Of a DNA stretch of 64,000 bases, positions 54,204 through 62,597 are shown piece after piece. Below the pieces are notes generated by a model. It saw only the letters and a list, made by a program, of their open reading frames with translations. It searched no databases and had not been told where the DNA came from. The DNA is taken from NCBI GenBank assembly GCA_963744255.1, contig CAVUSZ010000016.1:124001-188000 (forward strand). The letters run 5' to 3'. Positions within the stretch are counted from its first letter, which is position 1. Each line of letters opens with the position of its first letter. Origin of the DNA: DATEDA01 sp963744255 (GTDB lineage: Bacteria > Pseudomonadota > Gammaproteobacteria > Burkholderiales > SG8-39). A program made the position numbers and the translations under genes.

Positions 54204-56294
54204 ATGGCCATCAAGACCGCTCCGCCGCGCCACGTTCAGAGTCATTTCCTGAACCGCGAGCTCGGGCTGCTCGAGTTCCAGCGGCGCGTGCTCGCGCAGG
54301 CCGAGGACCCCTCCGTGCCGCTCCTCGAGCGGCTCAAGTTCCTCTGCATCGTCTCGTCCAACCTCGACGAGTTCTTCGAGATCCGCGTCTCCGGCGTCAA
54401 GGAGCAGATCAAGATGAGCATCCCGGGCGCGGGCCCGGACGGCAAGACGCCGCGGGAGGTGTTCCAGGCGATCAGCCGGCTCGCGCACGAGCTGGTCGCC
54501 CGCCAGTACCAGCTGCTGAACGACGCCATCCTTCCTGACCTCGAGCGGGAGGGGATCAAGTTCTTGCGCCGCAGCGAATTCACCGCCGCCCAGGCCGAGT
54601 GGGTCCGCGACTACTTCCTGCGCGAGATGATGCCGGTGCTCACACCGATCGGGCTCGATCCGGCGCATCCGTTCCCGCGCGTCTTCAACAAGAGCCTCAA
54701 CTTCGCCGTCGAGCTCGAGGGCCGCGACGCCTTCGGGCGCGACGCGCGCGTGGCGATCGTGCAGGCGCCGCGCATCCTGCCGCGCATCATCAAGCTGCCG
54801 CCCGAGCTGTCGAACGGGCAGCGCACCACGTTCGTGTTCCTGACCTCGATCCTGCACGAGCACGTGCAGGAACTCTTCGCCGGCATGCACGCGCTCGGCT
54901 GCTACCAGTTCCGGGTGACGCGCAACAGCGACCTCTTCGTGGACGAGGAGGACGTGAAGGACCTGCGCCACGCGCTCCAGGGCGAGCTCCCCCAGCGGCA
55001 CTTCGGCGACACGGTACGGCTCGAGATCGCCGACGACTGTCCGCCGCAGATGACCGAGTTCCTGCTGCAGCAGTTCAACCTCGGCCCCGAGGATCTCTAT
55101 CAGGTGAATGGCCCGGTGAACCTGGTGCGATTGATGACCGTGCCGAGCGAGGTGGACCGGGAAGACCTCCTCTATCCGCCGTTCCGGCCCGGCTTCCCGG
55201 CCGCGCTCGCGAAGCGCGTCGACATGATGGAGGCGATTCGCGCCGGCGACATCCTCCTGCACCATCCGTACCAGTCGTTCGCACCGGTCGTCCGCTTCCT
55301 GCAGGAGGCGGCCGACGATCCCAGCGTGGTCGCGGTCAAGCAGACGGTGTACCGCACCGGCACGGACTCGGTGCTGATGGAGGCGCTGATCGAGGCCGCC
55401 CGCAACGGCAAGGAGGTCACCGCGGTCGTCGAGCTGAAGGCGCGGTTCGACGAAGAGGCCAACATCAACTGGGCGGCGCGGCTCGAGGAGGTCGGCGCGC
55501 ACGTCGTGTACGGCGTGGTCGGTCACAAGACCCACGCGAAGATGCTCATGGTGGTGCGGCGCGAGGACGGCAAGCTCAAGCGCTACGTCCATCTCGGAAC
55601 CGGCAATTACCACCCGCGCACCGCACGCACCTACACCGACTTCGGCATGTTCACCTGCGACGAGCAGGTCTGCGCCGACGTGAACCAGGTATTCAACCAG
55701 CTCACGAGCCTCGGCAGCGCCGGCCGGCTGCAGTACCTGTGGCAGTCACCTTTCACGCTGCACCAGCGGATCATCGAGGCGATCCGACGGGAGGCCGCGT
55801 TCGCGCGCGAGGGCAAGCAGGCACGGATCATCGCCAAGATGAACGCGCTCCTCGAGCCCGACACCATCGAGGCGCTCTACGACGCGTCGCGGGCGGGCGT
55901 GAAGATCGACCTGATCGTGCGCGGGGTCTGCGCCTTGCGGCCGGGCATGGAGGGGCTGTCCGAGAACATCAAGGTGCGCTCGATCATCGGCCGGTTCCTC
56001 GAGCATCACCGCGTGTTCTATTTCCGCGCCGACGGGGCGGACGACGTGTATCTGTCGAGCGCCGACTGGATGGACCGCAACTTCTTCCGCCGGATCGAGC
56101 TGTGCTTCCCGGTGCTCGACAAGAAGCTGAAGGCGCGCGTGATCCGCGAGGGGCTACAGGCTTACCTTAGCGACAACGCCCAGGCGTGGGAGATGGATGC
56201 CGCGGGCAGCTACACCCGCAAGGCGCCGGCGAAGGCGCGCCATTGCGCGCAGGAAGAGCTGCTCGAGCTCCTCGTCCGGGAGGACATCGGCTAG
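54204..56294 (+). CDS. ppk1: Polyphosphate kinase 1
   Basis: 696-residue enzyme making polyphosphate from ATP. ATG 54204 (MAIKTAPPRHVQSHFLNREL) is chosen because homology begins at HFLNRELGLLEFQRRVLAQA; an upstream ATG (54132) would add 24 unrelated residues. PLD-like catalytic histidines in GVVGHKTHAKMLMVVRRE and the second site SIIGRFLEHHRVFYF are present, with YVHLGTGNYHPRTARTYTD. Full length. Confidence 0.95.
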   Translation: MAIKTAPPRHVQSHFLNRELGLLEFQRRVLAQAEDPSVPLLERLKFLCIVSSNLDEFFEIRVSGVKEQIKMSIPGAGPDGKTPREVFQAISRLAHELVARQYQLLNDAILPDLEREGIKFLRRSEFTAAQAEWVRDYFLREMMPVLTPIGLDPAHPFPRVFNKSLNFAVELEGRDAFGRDARVAIVQAPRILPRIIKLPPELSNGQRTTFVFLTSILHEHVQELFAGMHALGCYQFRVTRNSDLFVDEEDVKDLRHALQGELPQRHFGDTVRLEIADDCPPQMTEFLLQQFNLGPEDLYQVNGPVNLVRLMTVPSEVDREDLLYPPFRPGFPAALAKRVDMMEAIRAGDILLHHPYQSFAPVVRFLQEAADDPSVVAVKQTVYRTGTDSVLMEALIEAARNGKEVTAVVELKARFDEEANINWAARLEEVGAHVVYGVVGHKTHAKMLMVVRREDGKLKRYVHLGTGNYHPRTARTYTDFGMFTCDEQVCADVNQVFNQLTSLGSAGRLQYLWQSPFTLHQRIIEAIRREAAFAREGKQARIIAKMNALLEPDTIEALYDASRAGVKIDLIVRGVCALRPGMEGLSENIKVRSIIGRFLEHHRVFYFRADGADDVYLSSADWMDRNFFRRIELCFPVLDKKLKARVIREGLQAYLSDNAQAWEMDAAGSYTRKAPAKARHCAQEELLELLVREDIG

Positions 56295-56403
56295 GGCGCC
56301 CGCCCCGGCGCCCGCGCGTCAGAGCGCGCTCGCGCCGCAGAAACCGCCGCGCCCGCGTGCTACATTGCGCACGCTTGTTTGCGTGAGACTTCAAGGCGAG
56401 GCA

Positions 56404-56805
56404 ATGGAGGACCGCCGGGCGGAGCGCGCCGCGGAAAGCCCGTTCAAAGGCAAGACCGGTCTGCAGCGGCTGCTGAACGCCTGCCGTTACTCGCTGCATG
56501 GCTTCGCGTCCGCGTTCCGCCACGAGGACGCTTTCCGCCAGGAGGTACTCCTTGCCGCGGTGCTGATCCCGATCGCCCTCCTCCTCGACGTTGGGGGTGC
56601 CGGCAAGGCGATGATGATCGCGTCCGTCCTGCTGGTCCTGATTGTCGAGCTGCTCAACTCCGCGATCGAGGCCGCGATCGACCGCATCTCATTCGACCAG
56701 CACCGTCTTTCCAAGCGGGCGAAGGACATCGGCAGCGCGGCGGTCGCCTTGAGCCTCATCAACGTGGCCGCGGTCTGGCTCCTCGTGATCATCGATAAGC
56801 TCTAA
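56404..56805 (+). CDS. dgkA: Diacylglycerol kinase
   Basis: 133-residue small membrane kinase with three helices. Conserved LLNACRYSLHGFASAFRHED, FRQEVLLAAVLIPIALLLDV, LVLIVELLNSAIEAAIDRIS, HRLSKRAKDIGSAAVALSLI. Start ATG 56404. Recycles diacylglycerol to phosphatidic acid. Precedes a glycosyltransferase gene, suggesting lipid turnover. Confidence 0.93.
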   Translation: MEDRRAERAAESPFKGKTGLQRLLNACRYSLHGFASAFRHEDAFRQEVLLAAVLIPIALLLDVGGAGKAMMIASVLLVLIVELLNSAIEAAIDRISFDQHRLSKRAKDIGSAAVALSLINVAAVWLLVIIDKL

Positions 56806-56818
56806 AGAAATCCGCCGG

Positions 56819-56858
56819 TTGTAACGGAAGCTTCAACCAGCTTTCATCATCGCTTCAC
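56819..56858 (+). promoter_or_regulatory. Four PhoB-type half-sites in 11-bp register
   Basis: TTGTAAC-GGAA-GCTTCAA-CCAG-CTTTCAT-CATC-GCTTCAC. First and third heptamers match CTGTMAY 6/7; the others are weaker. All are spaced by 4 nt, giving starts at 56819, 56830, 56841 and 56852. Extended arrays in this register are known at PhoB-controlled promoters. It lies right in front of the glycosyltransferase gene, whose start is only 25 bp away. Confidence 0.55.
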
Positions 56859-56882
56859 GCCCTGCCCCCACAGTGTGGGCGC

Positions 56883-58106
56883 GTGAAGGCCGATCCCTCC
56901 CGACGGCCGCTCCATATCGCCGTCGTCACCGAGACCTACCCGCCAGAGGTCAACGGCGTTGCGCGCACGATCGGCATGATGGTCGCGGCGCTGCGGGAGC
57001 GGCGGCATTCCATCCAGCTCATCCGCCCGCGCCAGTCGGCCGAGGACGCACCCGTGGCGGAGACGGGCTTCGAAACGATCCTGCGGCGCGGCTTGCCGCT
57101 GCCGCAGTACCAGGAACTGCGCATGGGCCTGCCTGCGAAGCGCGCGCTCCTCCAGGCATGGCGCATCCGGCGGCCGGACGTCGTGCAGGTGGTCACCGAG
57201 GGTCTCCTAGGGAACTCCGCGGTGACCGCCGCACGCGCGCTCGGAATTCCCGTCGCGTCCGAGTTCCACACCAATTTCCACGACTACACCCGTCATTACG
57301 GGCTCGGACTTTTCAGCGAGCTCGTCGCCCGTTACCTCCGCCGCCTCCACAACCGTGCCGACTGCACGGTGGTCCCGACCGCCCAGATGAAGTCGCGCCT
57401 CGCCGCGGCAGGCTACCGGCGGCTCGAGGTGGTCGGACGCGGGGTCGACCTCGACCTCTTCCATCCGCGGCGCAGGAGCGCTGAGCTCCGGCGCACCTGG
57501 GGCGCAGGCGATCGGGACATCGTTGCCCTGTACGTGGGCCGGCTCGCACCGGAGAAGAACCTGCGCCTCTTCATCGAGTCGTGCCGCGCCATGCAGGCGG
57601 TGGCGCCGCGGCTCAAGGTGGTCGTCGTCGGCGACGGACCCGACGGCGCGGCGCTGCGCGCCGCGAACCGCGATTTCGCGTTCGCCGGAATGCGGACGGG
57701 CGGCACGCTCGCCGAGCACTACGCCTCGGCCGACGTATTCCTCTTTCCCAGCCTCACCGAGACCTTCGGCAACGTGACGACCGAGGCGATGGCGAGCCGG
57801 CTCGCCATCGTCGCGTTCGACTACGCCGCGGCGCGCGAGTGCCTGCGACATCGGGCGAGTGCACTCCTCGCCCCGTACGGCGAGCCGGCGCCGTTCGTCG
57901 ATGCGGCGCAGGAGCTCGCCGCCGACCCGCGTTTGCGCGAGCAGCTCCGGGAGGCCGCCGCCACCGCTGCCCGCGCGCTGACCTGGCCGCGCGTGATCGA
58001 TGAGCTCGAGGCGATTCTCGTTGAGCTCGTGACGCGGTCGCGGGCCGCGCGCGTGATGACCTCGCCCGCGCCGCGGGGCGTGGAGACCGATCATGCGCCG
58101 CTTTGA
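56883..58106 (+). CDS. Glycosyltransferase family 4 (lipid/mannosyl-type)
   Basis: 407-residue GT-B enzyme. GTG 56883 (KADPSRRPLHIAVVTETYPP). N-terminal TYPPEVNGVARTIGMMVAAL, acceptor loop ASEFHTNFHDYTRHYGLG, donor domain LYVGRLAPEKNLRLFIESC and the E-x7-E region VFLFPSLTETFGNVTTEAMA. Close in style to GDP-mannose-dependent and SqdX/Agt-like lipid glycosyltransferases. The Pho-type array upstream supports a role in replacing phospholipid by glycolipid at low phosphate. That role is inferred. Confidence 0.85.
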   Translation: MKADPSRRPLHIAVVTETYPPEVNGVARTIGMMVAALRERRHSIQLIRPRQSAEDAPVAETGFETILRRGLPLPQYQELRMGLPAKRALLQAWRIRRPDVVQVVTEGLLGNSAVTAARALGIPVASEFHTNFHDYTRHYGLGLFSELVARYLRRLHNRADCTVVPTAQMKSRLAAAGYRRLEVVGRGVDLDLFHPRRRSAELRRTWGAGDRDIVALYVGRLAPEKNLRLFIESCRAMQAVAPRLKVVVVGDGPDGAALRAANRDFAFAGMRTGGTLAEHYASADVFLFPSLTETFGNVTTEAMASRLAIVAFDYAAARECLRHRASALLAPYGEPAPFVDAAQELAADPRLREQLREAAATAARALTWPRVIDELEAILVELVTRSRAARVMTSPAPRGVETDHAPL

Positions 58107-58627
58107 CTCGTCGCTGCGCGCGGTCGCGGTGTGGGACGAAGCATGGTGCCTGCGCTTCAATCACGCGGCGGGCATTCCCTGGGTCTGCGCGCTCTTCCGC
58201 GCGGTGAGCCGGCTCGGCAACGGGCGTGTTCTGGTACGCGCTGATGGGCGGGTTGCTCGCGGTCGGTGGCGAGACCGCGGTGCCTGCGGTCGCTCACATG
58301 GCCGCCGTCGGGGCGATCGGCGTGCTCGTCTACAAGTGGCTGAAGTCGCGGACGTCCCGCCCGCGGCCGTACCAGGCGAGGACGGCGATCCACCGCGGCG
58401 CCGATCCGCTCGACAACTTCAGCTTCCCGTCCGGGCACACGCTGCACGCGGCCTCGTTCTCGATCCTCGCGATCGCCTACTTCCCGGCGGCGGCGTGGAT
58501 CGTCGTGCCGTTCGGCCTGCTCGTCGCCGCCTCCCGCCTGGTGCTCGGTCTGCACTATCCCACCGACGTGCTCGCCGGTGCGGTGATCGGCGCCGCGCTC
58601 GCGCTCGGCTCGCTCGCGATCGTCTGA
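58093..58627 (+). pseudogene. Frameshifted PAP2-family phosphatase
   Basis: Frame 1 starts ATG 58093 (MRRFDSSLRAVAVWDEAWCL) and runs to SRLGNG. Homology then moves to a second frame: VFWYALMGGLLAVGG, the PAP2 motifs KWLKSRTSRPRPYQ, FSFPSGHTLHAASFS and SRLVLGLHYPTDVLAG, ending at 58627. Removing one G from GGG at 58222-58224 restores a single frame (the span is 3n+1). Domains are otherwise perfect, so a base error is plausible. Overlaps the glycosyltransferase gene by 14 bp; a membrane lipid phosphatase would fit its neighbours. Confidence 0.75.
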
Positions 58628-58744
58628 CCGGACCGCCGGTCCGCTGCGACACCCGGTAACATTGCCGGGGCCGTTCGGCGCCGGCCGGGACCGTATCCGG
58701 CCCATGAACAACGAGAACGGCGCCTCGTCACGTCAGGGAGAACA

Positions 58745-58852
58745 ATGCGTGGTCGACGTTCGCGCTGGCGCTTGGCCCGGGCCTGCGTGCTGCTCGTATG
58801 CAGCGGCAGCGCGACGGCCGAGGTCGAGCGGGATCTCCCGGAACCTACCTGA
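58745..58852 (+). CDS. Small ORF with a signal-like N-terminus
   Basis: 35 codons from ATG 58745, preceded by AGGGAGAACA. The product MRGRRSRWRLARACVLLVCS then GSATAEVERDLPEPT has a basic N-terminus, a short hydrophobic core and an ATA-E site, like a secreted peptide. It ends 23 bp before the lipoprotein gene. No homologue recognised. Could be a leader peptide or the remnant of a longer exported protein. Confidence 0.35.
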   Translation: MRGRRSRWRLARACVLLVCSGSATAEVERDLPEPT

Positions 58853-58875
58853 AGCAGGGAGTGGAGGAGGACAAC

Positions 58876-60141
58876 ATGGCTGTTCCCCGTACACGCGTGA
58901 GCAGACTGATTCTCGCTGCGGTCGCTTGTTCGCTGGCGGCCGGCTGCACCTCGCTTCCGCGCGACCTGGGCAAAGTCCGGTTGAGCTACAACGAGGTCGT
59001 CAAGACCAGCGGCGAGCAGCAGCTGCTCCTCAATATCGTTCGCCTGCGCTATGCGGACACGCCGAGCAGCCTGGCCGTGTCCGCTATCGCGGCACAGTAC
59101 GAATTGGCGAGGAGCCTGGCGATCGTGCCGTTCTTCGCCGTCGGCGGTGATGCCGACCCGCGCGGCTTCGTCGGCATTCTGCCCTCGGCTCAGATCGGCG
59201 ACGCCGACCGTCCCACGATCACGCTGACGCCCCTCGACGACCAGGAATTCACCCGGCGCCTGTTCACGCCGCTGCCGGTCGAAGGGATTCTGTACCTCGC
59301 GAAGACCACCTGGCAGATCCAGATGGTGTTCCGCCTGTACCTCGAGAACCTCAACTGGGTGTCGAACGCACAATCGGCGAGCGGCCCGACGCCGTCGCAG
59401 GCACCCGATTTTGCGGACTTCCTCGGCGGTGTCTACGCGCTTCAGGCCCTCCAGGACCGTGCGCAAATCGTGTTCGGGCAGGAGGAACGGAGCGAGCCCA
59501 TGGGCGGGCCGCTGCCTGCCGAGCGCATCGACGCGGCTGCGGTCCTGGAAGCGGCGAAGAGCGGCTATGAATACCGGCGCGACGACGGCGGCGCCACCTG
59601 GACCCTGACGAAGAAGACCCAGCAACCGGTCATGCACGTGCACCCCGCTGCGGCCTCCTCGCCGGAGATGCGCGAGTTCACGCGGGTCTTCCGGCTGAAG
59701 CCGGGGCTGACCAAGTACGAGATCAAGTCCGAGTCCCTGACCCCGTTCCCGGACACCTATCCTCCCGGCGGTGTCGAGACGCTCGATCTCGAGACTCGCT
59801 CGCTGTTGCAGGCGCTCTTCTTCGTCGCCCAGGGCGTCGAGGTTCCGCCCGCGCACCGTGCCGCGGGGATCGTCCGCGTTACCGCGGGCCGAGACGGCTC
59901 CGAGTTCGACTGGCAGCGGGTGCTGCAAGGTCTCCTCAAGGTGAAATCGGCATCGGGTGACGAGCCTCCGCCGAGCGCGTACGTGGCGATCCCGTACAGG
60001 GGCTACTGGTTCTACGTCGATGCGACCGATCACGACAGCAAGTCGACCTTCTCGTTCTTGTTGAGCGTGTCGCGCATGGAGCTGACCAGCCGAACGCCCT
60101 CTGCGGGCCCGGTGCTCACCCTGCCCGTCGGCGGGCGGTGA
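58876..60141 (+). CDS. Lipoprotein of unknown function
   Basis: 421 residues. ATG 58876 follows GTGGAGGAGGAC, a strong ribosome-binding site. Signal MAVPRTRVSRLILAAVACSL with lipobox LAAGC. Mature start TSLPRDLGKVRLSYNEVVKT, then QQLLLNIVRLRYADTPSSLA. Later a conserved-looking AYVAIPYRGYWFYVDATDHD and SKSTFSFLLSVSRMEL. I know of uncharacterised lipoproteins with QLLLNIVRLRY in various proteobacteria, but no function. No enzymatic motif. Confidence 0.75.
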   Translation: MAVPRTRVSRLILAAVACSLAAGCTSLPRDLGKVRLSYNEVVKTSGEQQLLLNIVRLRYADTPSSLAVSAIAAQYELARSLAIVPFFAVGGDADPRGFVGILPSAQIGDADRPTITLTPLDDQEFTRRLFTPLPVEGILYLAKTTWQIQMVFRLYLENLNWVSNAQSASGPTPSQAPDFADFLGGVYALQALQDRAQIVFGQEERSEPMGGPLPAERIDAAAVLEAAKSGYEYRRDDGGATWTLTKKTQQPVMHVHPAAASSPEMREFTRVFRLKPGLTKYEIKSESLTPFPDTYPPGGVETLDLETRSLLQALFFVAQGVEVPPAHRAAGIVRVTAGRDGSEFDWQRVLQGLLKVKSASGDEPPPSAYVAIPYRGYWFYVDATDHDSKSTFSFLLSVSRMELTSRTPSAGPVLTLPVGGR

Positions 60142-60157
60142 GCAAGGAGGTCGACGA

Positions 60158-60905
60158 ATGAAGCTCGCGGGGAAGGTCGCCGTCGTCACCGGCGGCGCGC
60201 AAGGCATCGGCCGCGCGCTCGCCGAACGCCTCGTGCAGGAGGGCGCGAAGGTCGCGATAGCGGATCTCAGGGGCGCGGCGGAAGCGGCGCGCGCGATCGG
60301 CCCGTCGGCGCTCGGGGTGACCGCGGACGTGACGTCGGAGGCAGACCTCGCGGGGATGGTCGGCGGAGACCCGCGACGCGTTCGGCGGCATCGACGTCCT
60401 CGTGAACAACGCCGCGCTGTTCTCGACGCTGGCGCTTCGGCCGTTCGAGGAGATCCCGCCCGAGGAGTGGCGCCGTGTGATGGAAGTCAACACGCTCGGC
60501 GTCTTCCTCGCCTGCCGCGCGTGCGTCCCGGAGATGAAGCGGCGCGGCGGCGGCCGGATCATCAACCTCGCCTCCGGCGCCCCGCTCAAGGGGATCCCGT
60601 GGATGCTGCACTACGTGGCGAGCAAGGGTGCGGTGATCGCGCTCACGCGCTCGCTCGCGCGCGAGCTCGGGCCGCACAACATCACGGTGAATGCCCTCGC
60701 GCCCGGGCTCACGCTCTCCGAGGGTGTTCTGGCCAATCCGGCGCACCTGGAGAAGCTTCGCGACGTCGTGCTGAAGAGCCGCGCGATCGAGCGCGACGAG
60801 CATCCATCCGACCTCGGCGGCGCCGCGACCTTCCTCGCCAGCGACGACGCCGCCTTCATGACCGGGCAGACGGTCGTGGTCGATGGCGGGTCGGCGATGG
60901 TCTGA
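60158..60905 (+). pseudogene. Frameshifted short-chain dehydrogenase/reductase
   Basis: Frame 1 starts ATG 60158 (MKLAGKVAVVTGGAQGIGRA) with a normal TGxxxGIG loop and runs to EADLAGMV. The remainder continues in another frame: GGIDVLVNNAALFSTLALRP, INLASGAPLKGIPWMLHYVA, then YVASK (catalytic YxxxK) and GQTVVVDGGSAMV to 60905. One extra base at 60361-60366 explains the break (span 3n+1). Both halves are well conserved, so sequencing error or a very recent mutation is likely. Confidence 0.78.
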
Positions 60906-61017
60906 AGGACCGGCGCCTGCCGAGGACCGGGCGCCGCATTCCATACCCGCGCGGCGCCCTGAGACCGCGGCACCCGATCGGCGCGCATGCGCCCAGCAGG
61001 GACGCTCTGCCTGCGCG

Positions 61018-62496
61018 CTACAGCGCGGCCTCCAGCGTCCGCCCCAGCGTCCGCAGGATCTTGACGCGCGCGAAGGCCTTGTCCTCCGCCTCGACGATCG
61101 TCCACGGCGCGATCTCGGTGGAGGTGCGGTCGATCATGTCGGCAACCGCCTCCTCGTAGGCCGTCCACTTCTTGCGGTTGCGCCAGTCCTCGGGCGTGAT
61201 CTTGAAGCGCTTGAAGGTCGTCGTCTCGCGCGCGCGAAAGCGCCGGAGCTGCTCCTCCTTGCTGATCTGCAGCCAGTACTTCGCGACGATCGTGCCGTTG
61301 CGCAGGAGCTGCTCCTCGAAGTCGTTGATCTCGCGGTAGGCGCGCATCCAGTCGGCGGGCGGCGCCAGCCCCTCGACCCGCTCGACCAGCACCCGGCCGT
61401 ACCAAGAGCGGTCGAAGATCGTGATGTGGCCGTGACCAGGCAACCGGCGCCAGAAGCGCCAGAGATACGGCCGGCCGCGCTCCTCGTCGCTCGGCGCCGC
61501 GATCGGCACGACGGTGTACTGGCGTGCGTCGAGCGCGTAAGTGAGGCGACGGATCGCGGATCCCTTCCCCGCCGCGTCATGGCCTTCGAACACGATCACC
61601 ATCGATCGCTTGCCGAACTTCTTGCGCTGCGTGAGGCGGGCGAAGCGCTCCTGCTGCTTCGCGAGCTGCTTGGGATACTCCTTGGGATCGAGACGGCGCG
61701 AAAGGTCCACACCGCGCAGGAGCTTCACGTTGTCGGCGAGCGACACGACCGGCGCCGCGGTCACCGGGCGGACGCGCGCATGGGGCTTGTCGAGTCGCTC
61801 GCGCAGGGCCTCGAGCAGGATCCGGCCGGCGGCGACGTCGCGGTAACGGGGGTCGGCTGCCTCCACGATCATCCACGGCGCCTCGCTCGTGCTCGTCTCG
61901 CGCAAAACGTGCTCGGCGACGTCGCGATAGCGGTTGTAGGTCTTGAGCTGGGCGAGATCCTCTTCGGTCACGCGCCAGCGCGTGCGCGGGTCGTCCAGAA
62001 GGTCCTTCACGCGCCGGCGCTGATCGTCGCGCGACAGGTGAAACCAGATCTTGACGAGCAGCACGCCCTCGTCCGCGAGCATCGTCTCGAAGTGCCGGAT
62101 CTCCTGGAGCAGGCGGTGAAGATCAGCGTCGTCGATCCGTCCCGCGGTACGGAGCGTTAGGAGCTCGTAGTACCATGCGTTGAGGAAAATCGCGAGCTTG
62201 CCCTTCGGCGGGAGCGCGAGCCAGTAGCGCCACGCCGGCGGGCGCTCGCGCTCGAGGTCGTTGCGGCGCTCGAACGCGTGCGTGAAGACGTGGCGCGGGT
62301 CCATCCACTCGTTGAACCGGTTGGCGGTCTCGCTGCGACCGCCGCCGCCGATCCCCGACAGCAGCGCGATGGTCTGGAAGCGCCCGCGCTCGAAGAGGTC
62401 ATACTGCGCGTCGAGCAGCGCCTCCCGCAGCTTCGGAATCTCCTTCTCGTAGTCGGCCTTGTCGAGCTTGTGGCCAACTTCCGCCGATTCGAACAT
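61018..62496 (-). CDS. Polyphosphate:AMP phosphotransferase, two-domain PPK2 family
   Basis: 492 residues; ATG 62496 (MFESAEVGHKLDKADYEKEI) is chosen because the family starts there, although the frame is open to 62538. N-terminal PPK2 domain has GIGGGGRSETANRF, where Arg replaces the Walker A Lys. C-terminal PPK2 domain has an intact EGHDAAGKGSAIRRLTYALD and FDRSWYGRVLVERVEG. This arrangement is that of the class II PPK2 enzymes that phosphorylate AMP to ADP with polyphosphate. Opposite strand to the SDR. Confidence 0.88.
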   Translation of the reverse strand: MFESAEVGHKLDKADYEKEIPKLREALLDAQYDLFERGRFQTIALLSGIGGGGRSETANRFNEWMDPRHVFTHAFERRNDLERERPPAWRYWLALPPKGKLAIFLNAWYYELLTLRTAGRIDDADLHRLLQEIRHFETMLADEGVLLVKIWFHLSRDDQRRRVKDLLDDPRTRWRVTEEDLAQLKTYNRYRDVAEHVLRETSTSEAPWMIVEAADPRYRDVAAGRILLEALRERLDKPHARVRPVTAAPVVSLADNVKLLRGVDLSRRLDPKEYPKQLAKQQERFARLTQRKKFGKRSMVIVFEGHDAAGKGSAIRRLTYALDARQYTVVPIAAPSDEERGRPYLWRFWRRLPGHGHITIFDRSWYGRVLVERVEGLAPPADWMRAYREINDFEEQLLRNGTIVAKYWLQISKEEQLRRFRARETTTFKRFKITPEDWRNRKKWTAYEEAVADMIDRTSTEIAPWTIVEAEDKAFARVKILRTLGRTLEAAL

Positions 62497-62597
62497 GCCG
62501 GCAGGCTCTCCGTAGGTCGGTACGATGCGATGGAGCACCCCCGGGGTGCACCCGATCCCGGGCGACTCGCCGCTCTAGGCGGCGGGTTTCCCGGCCG

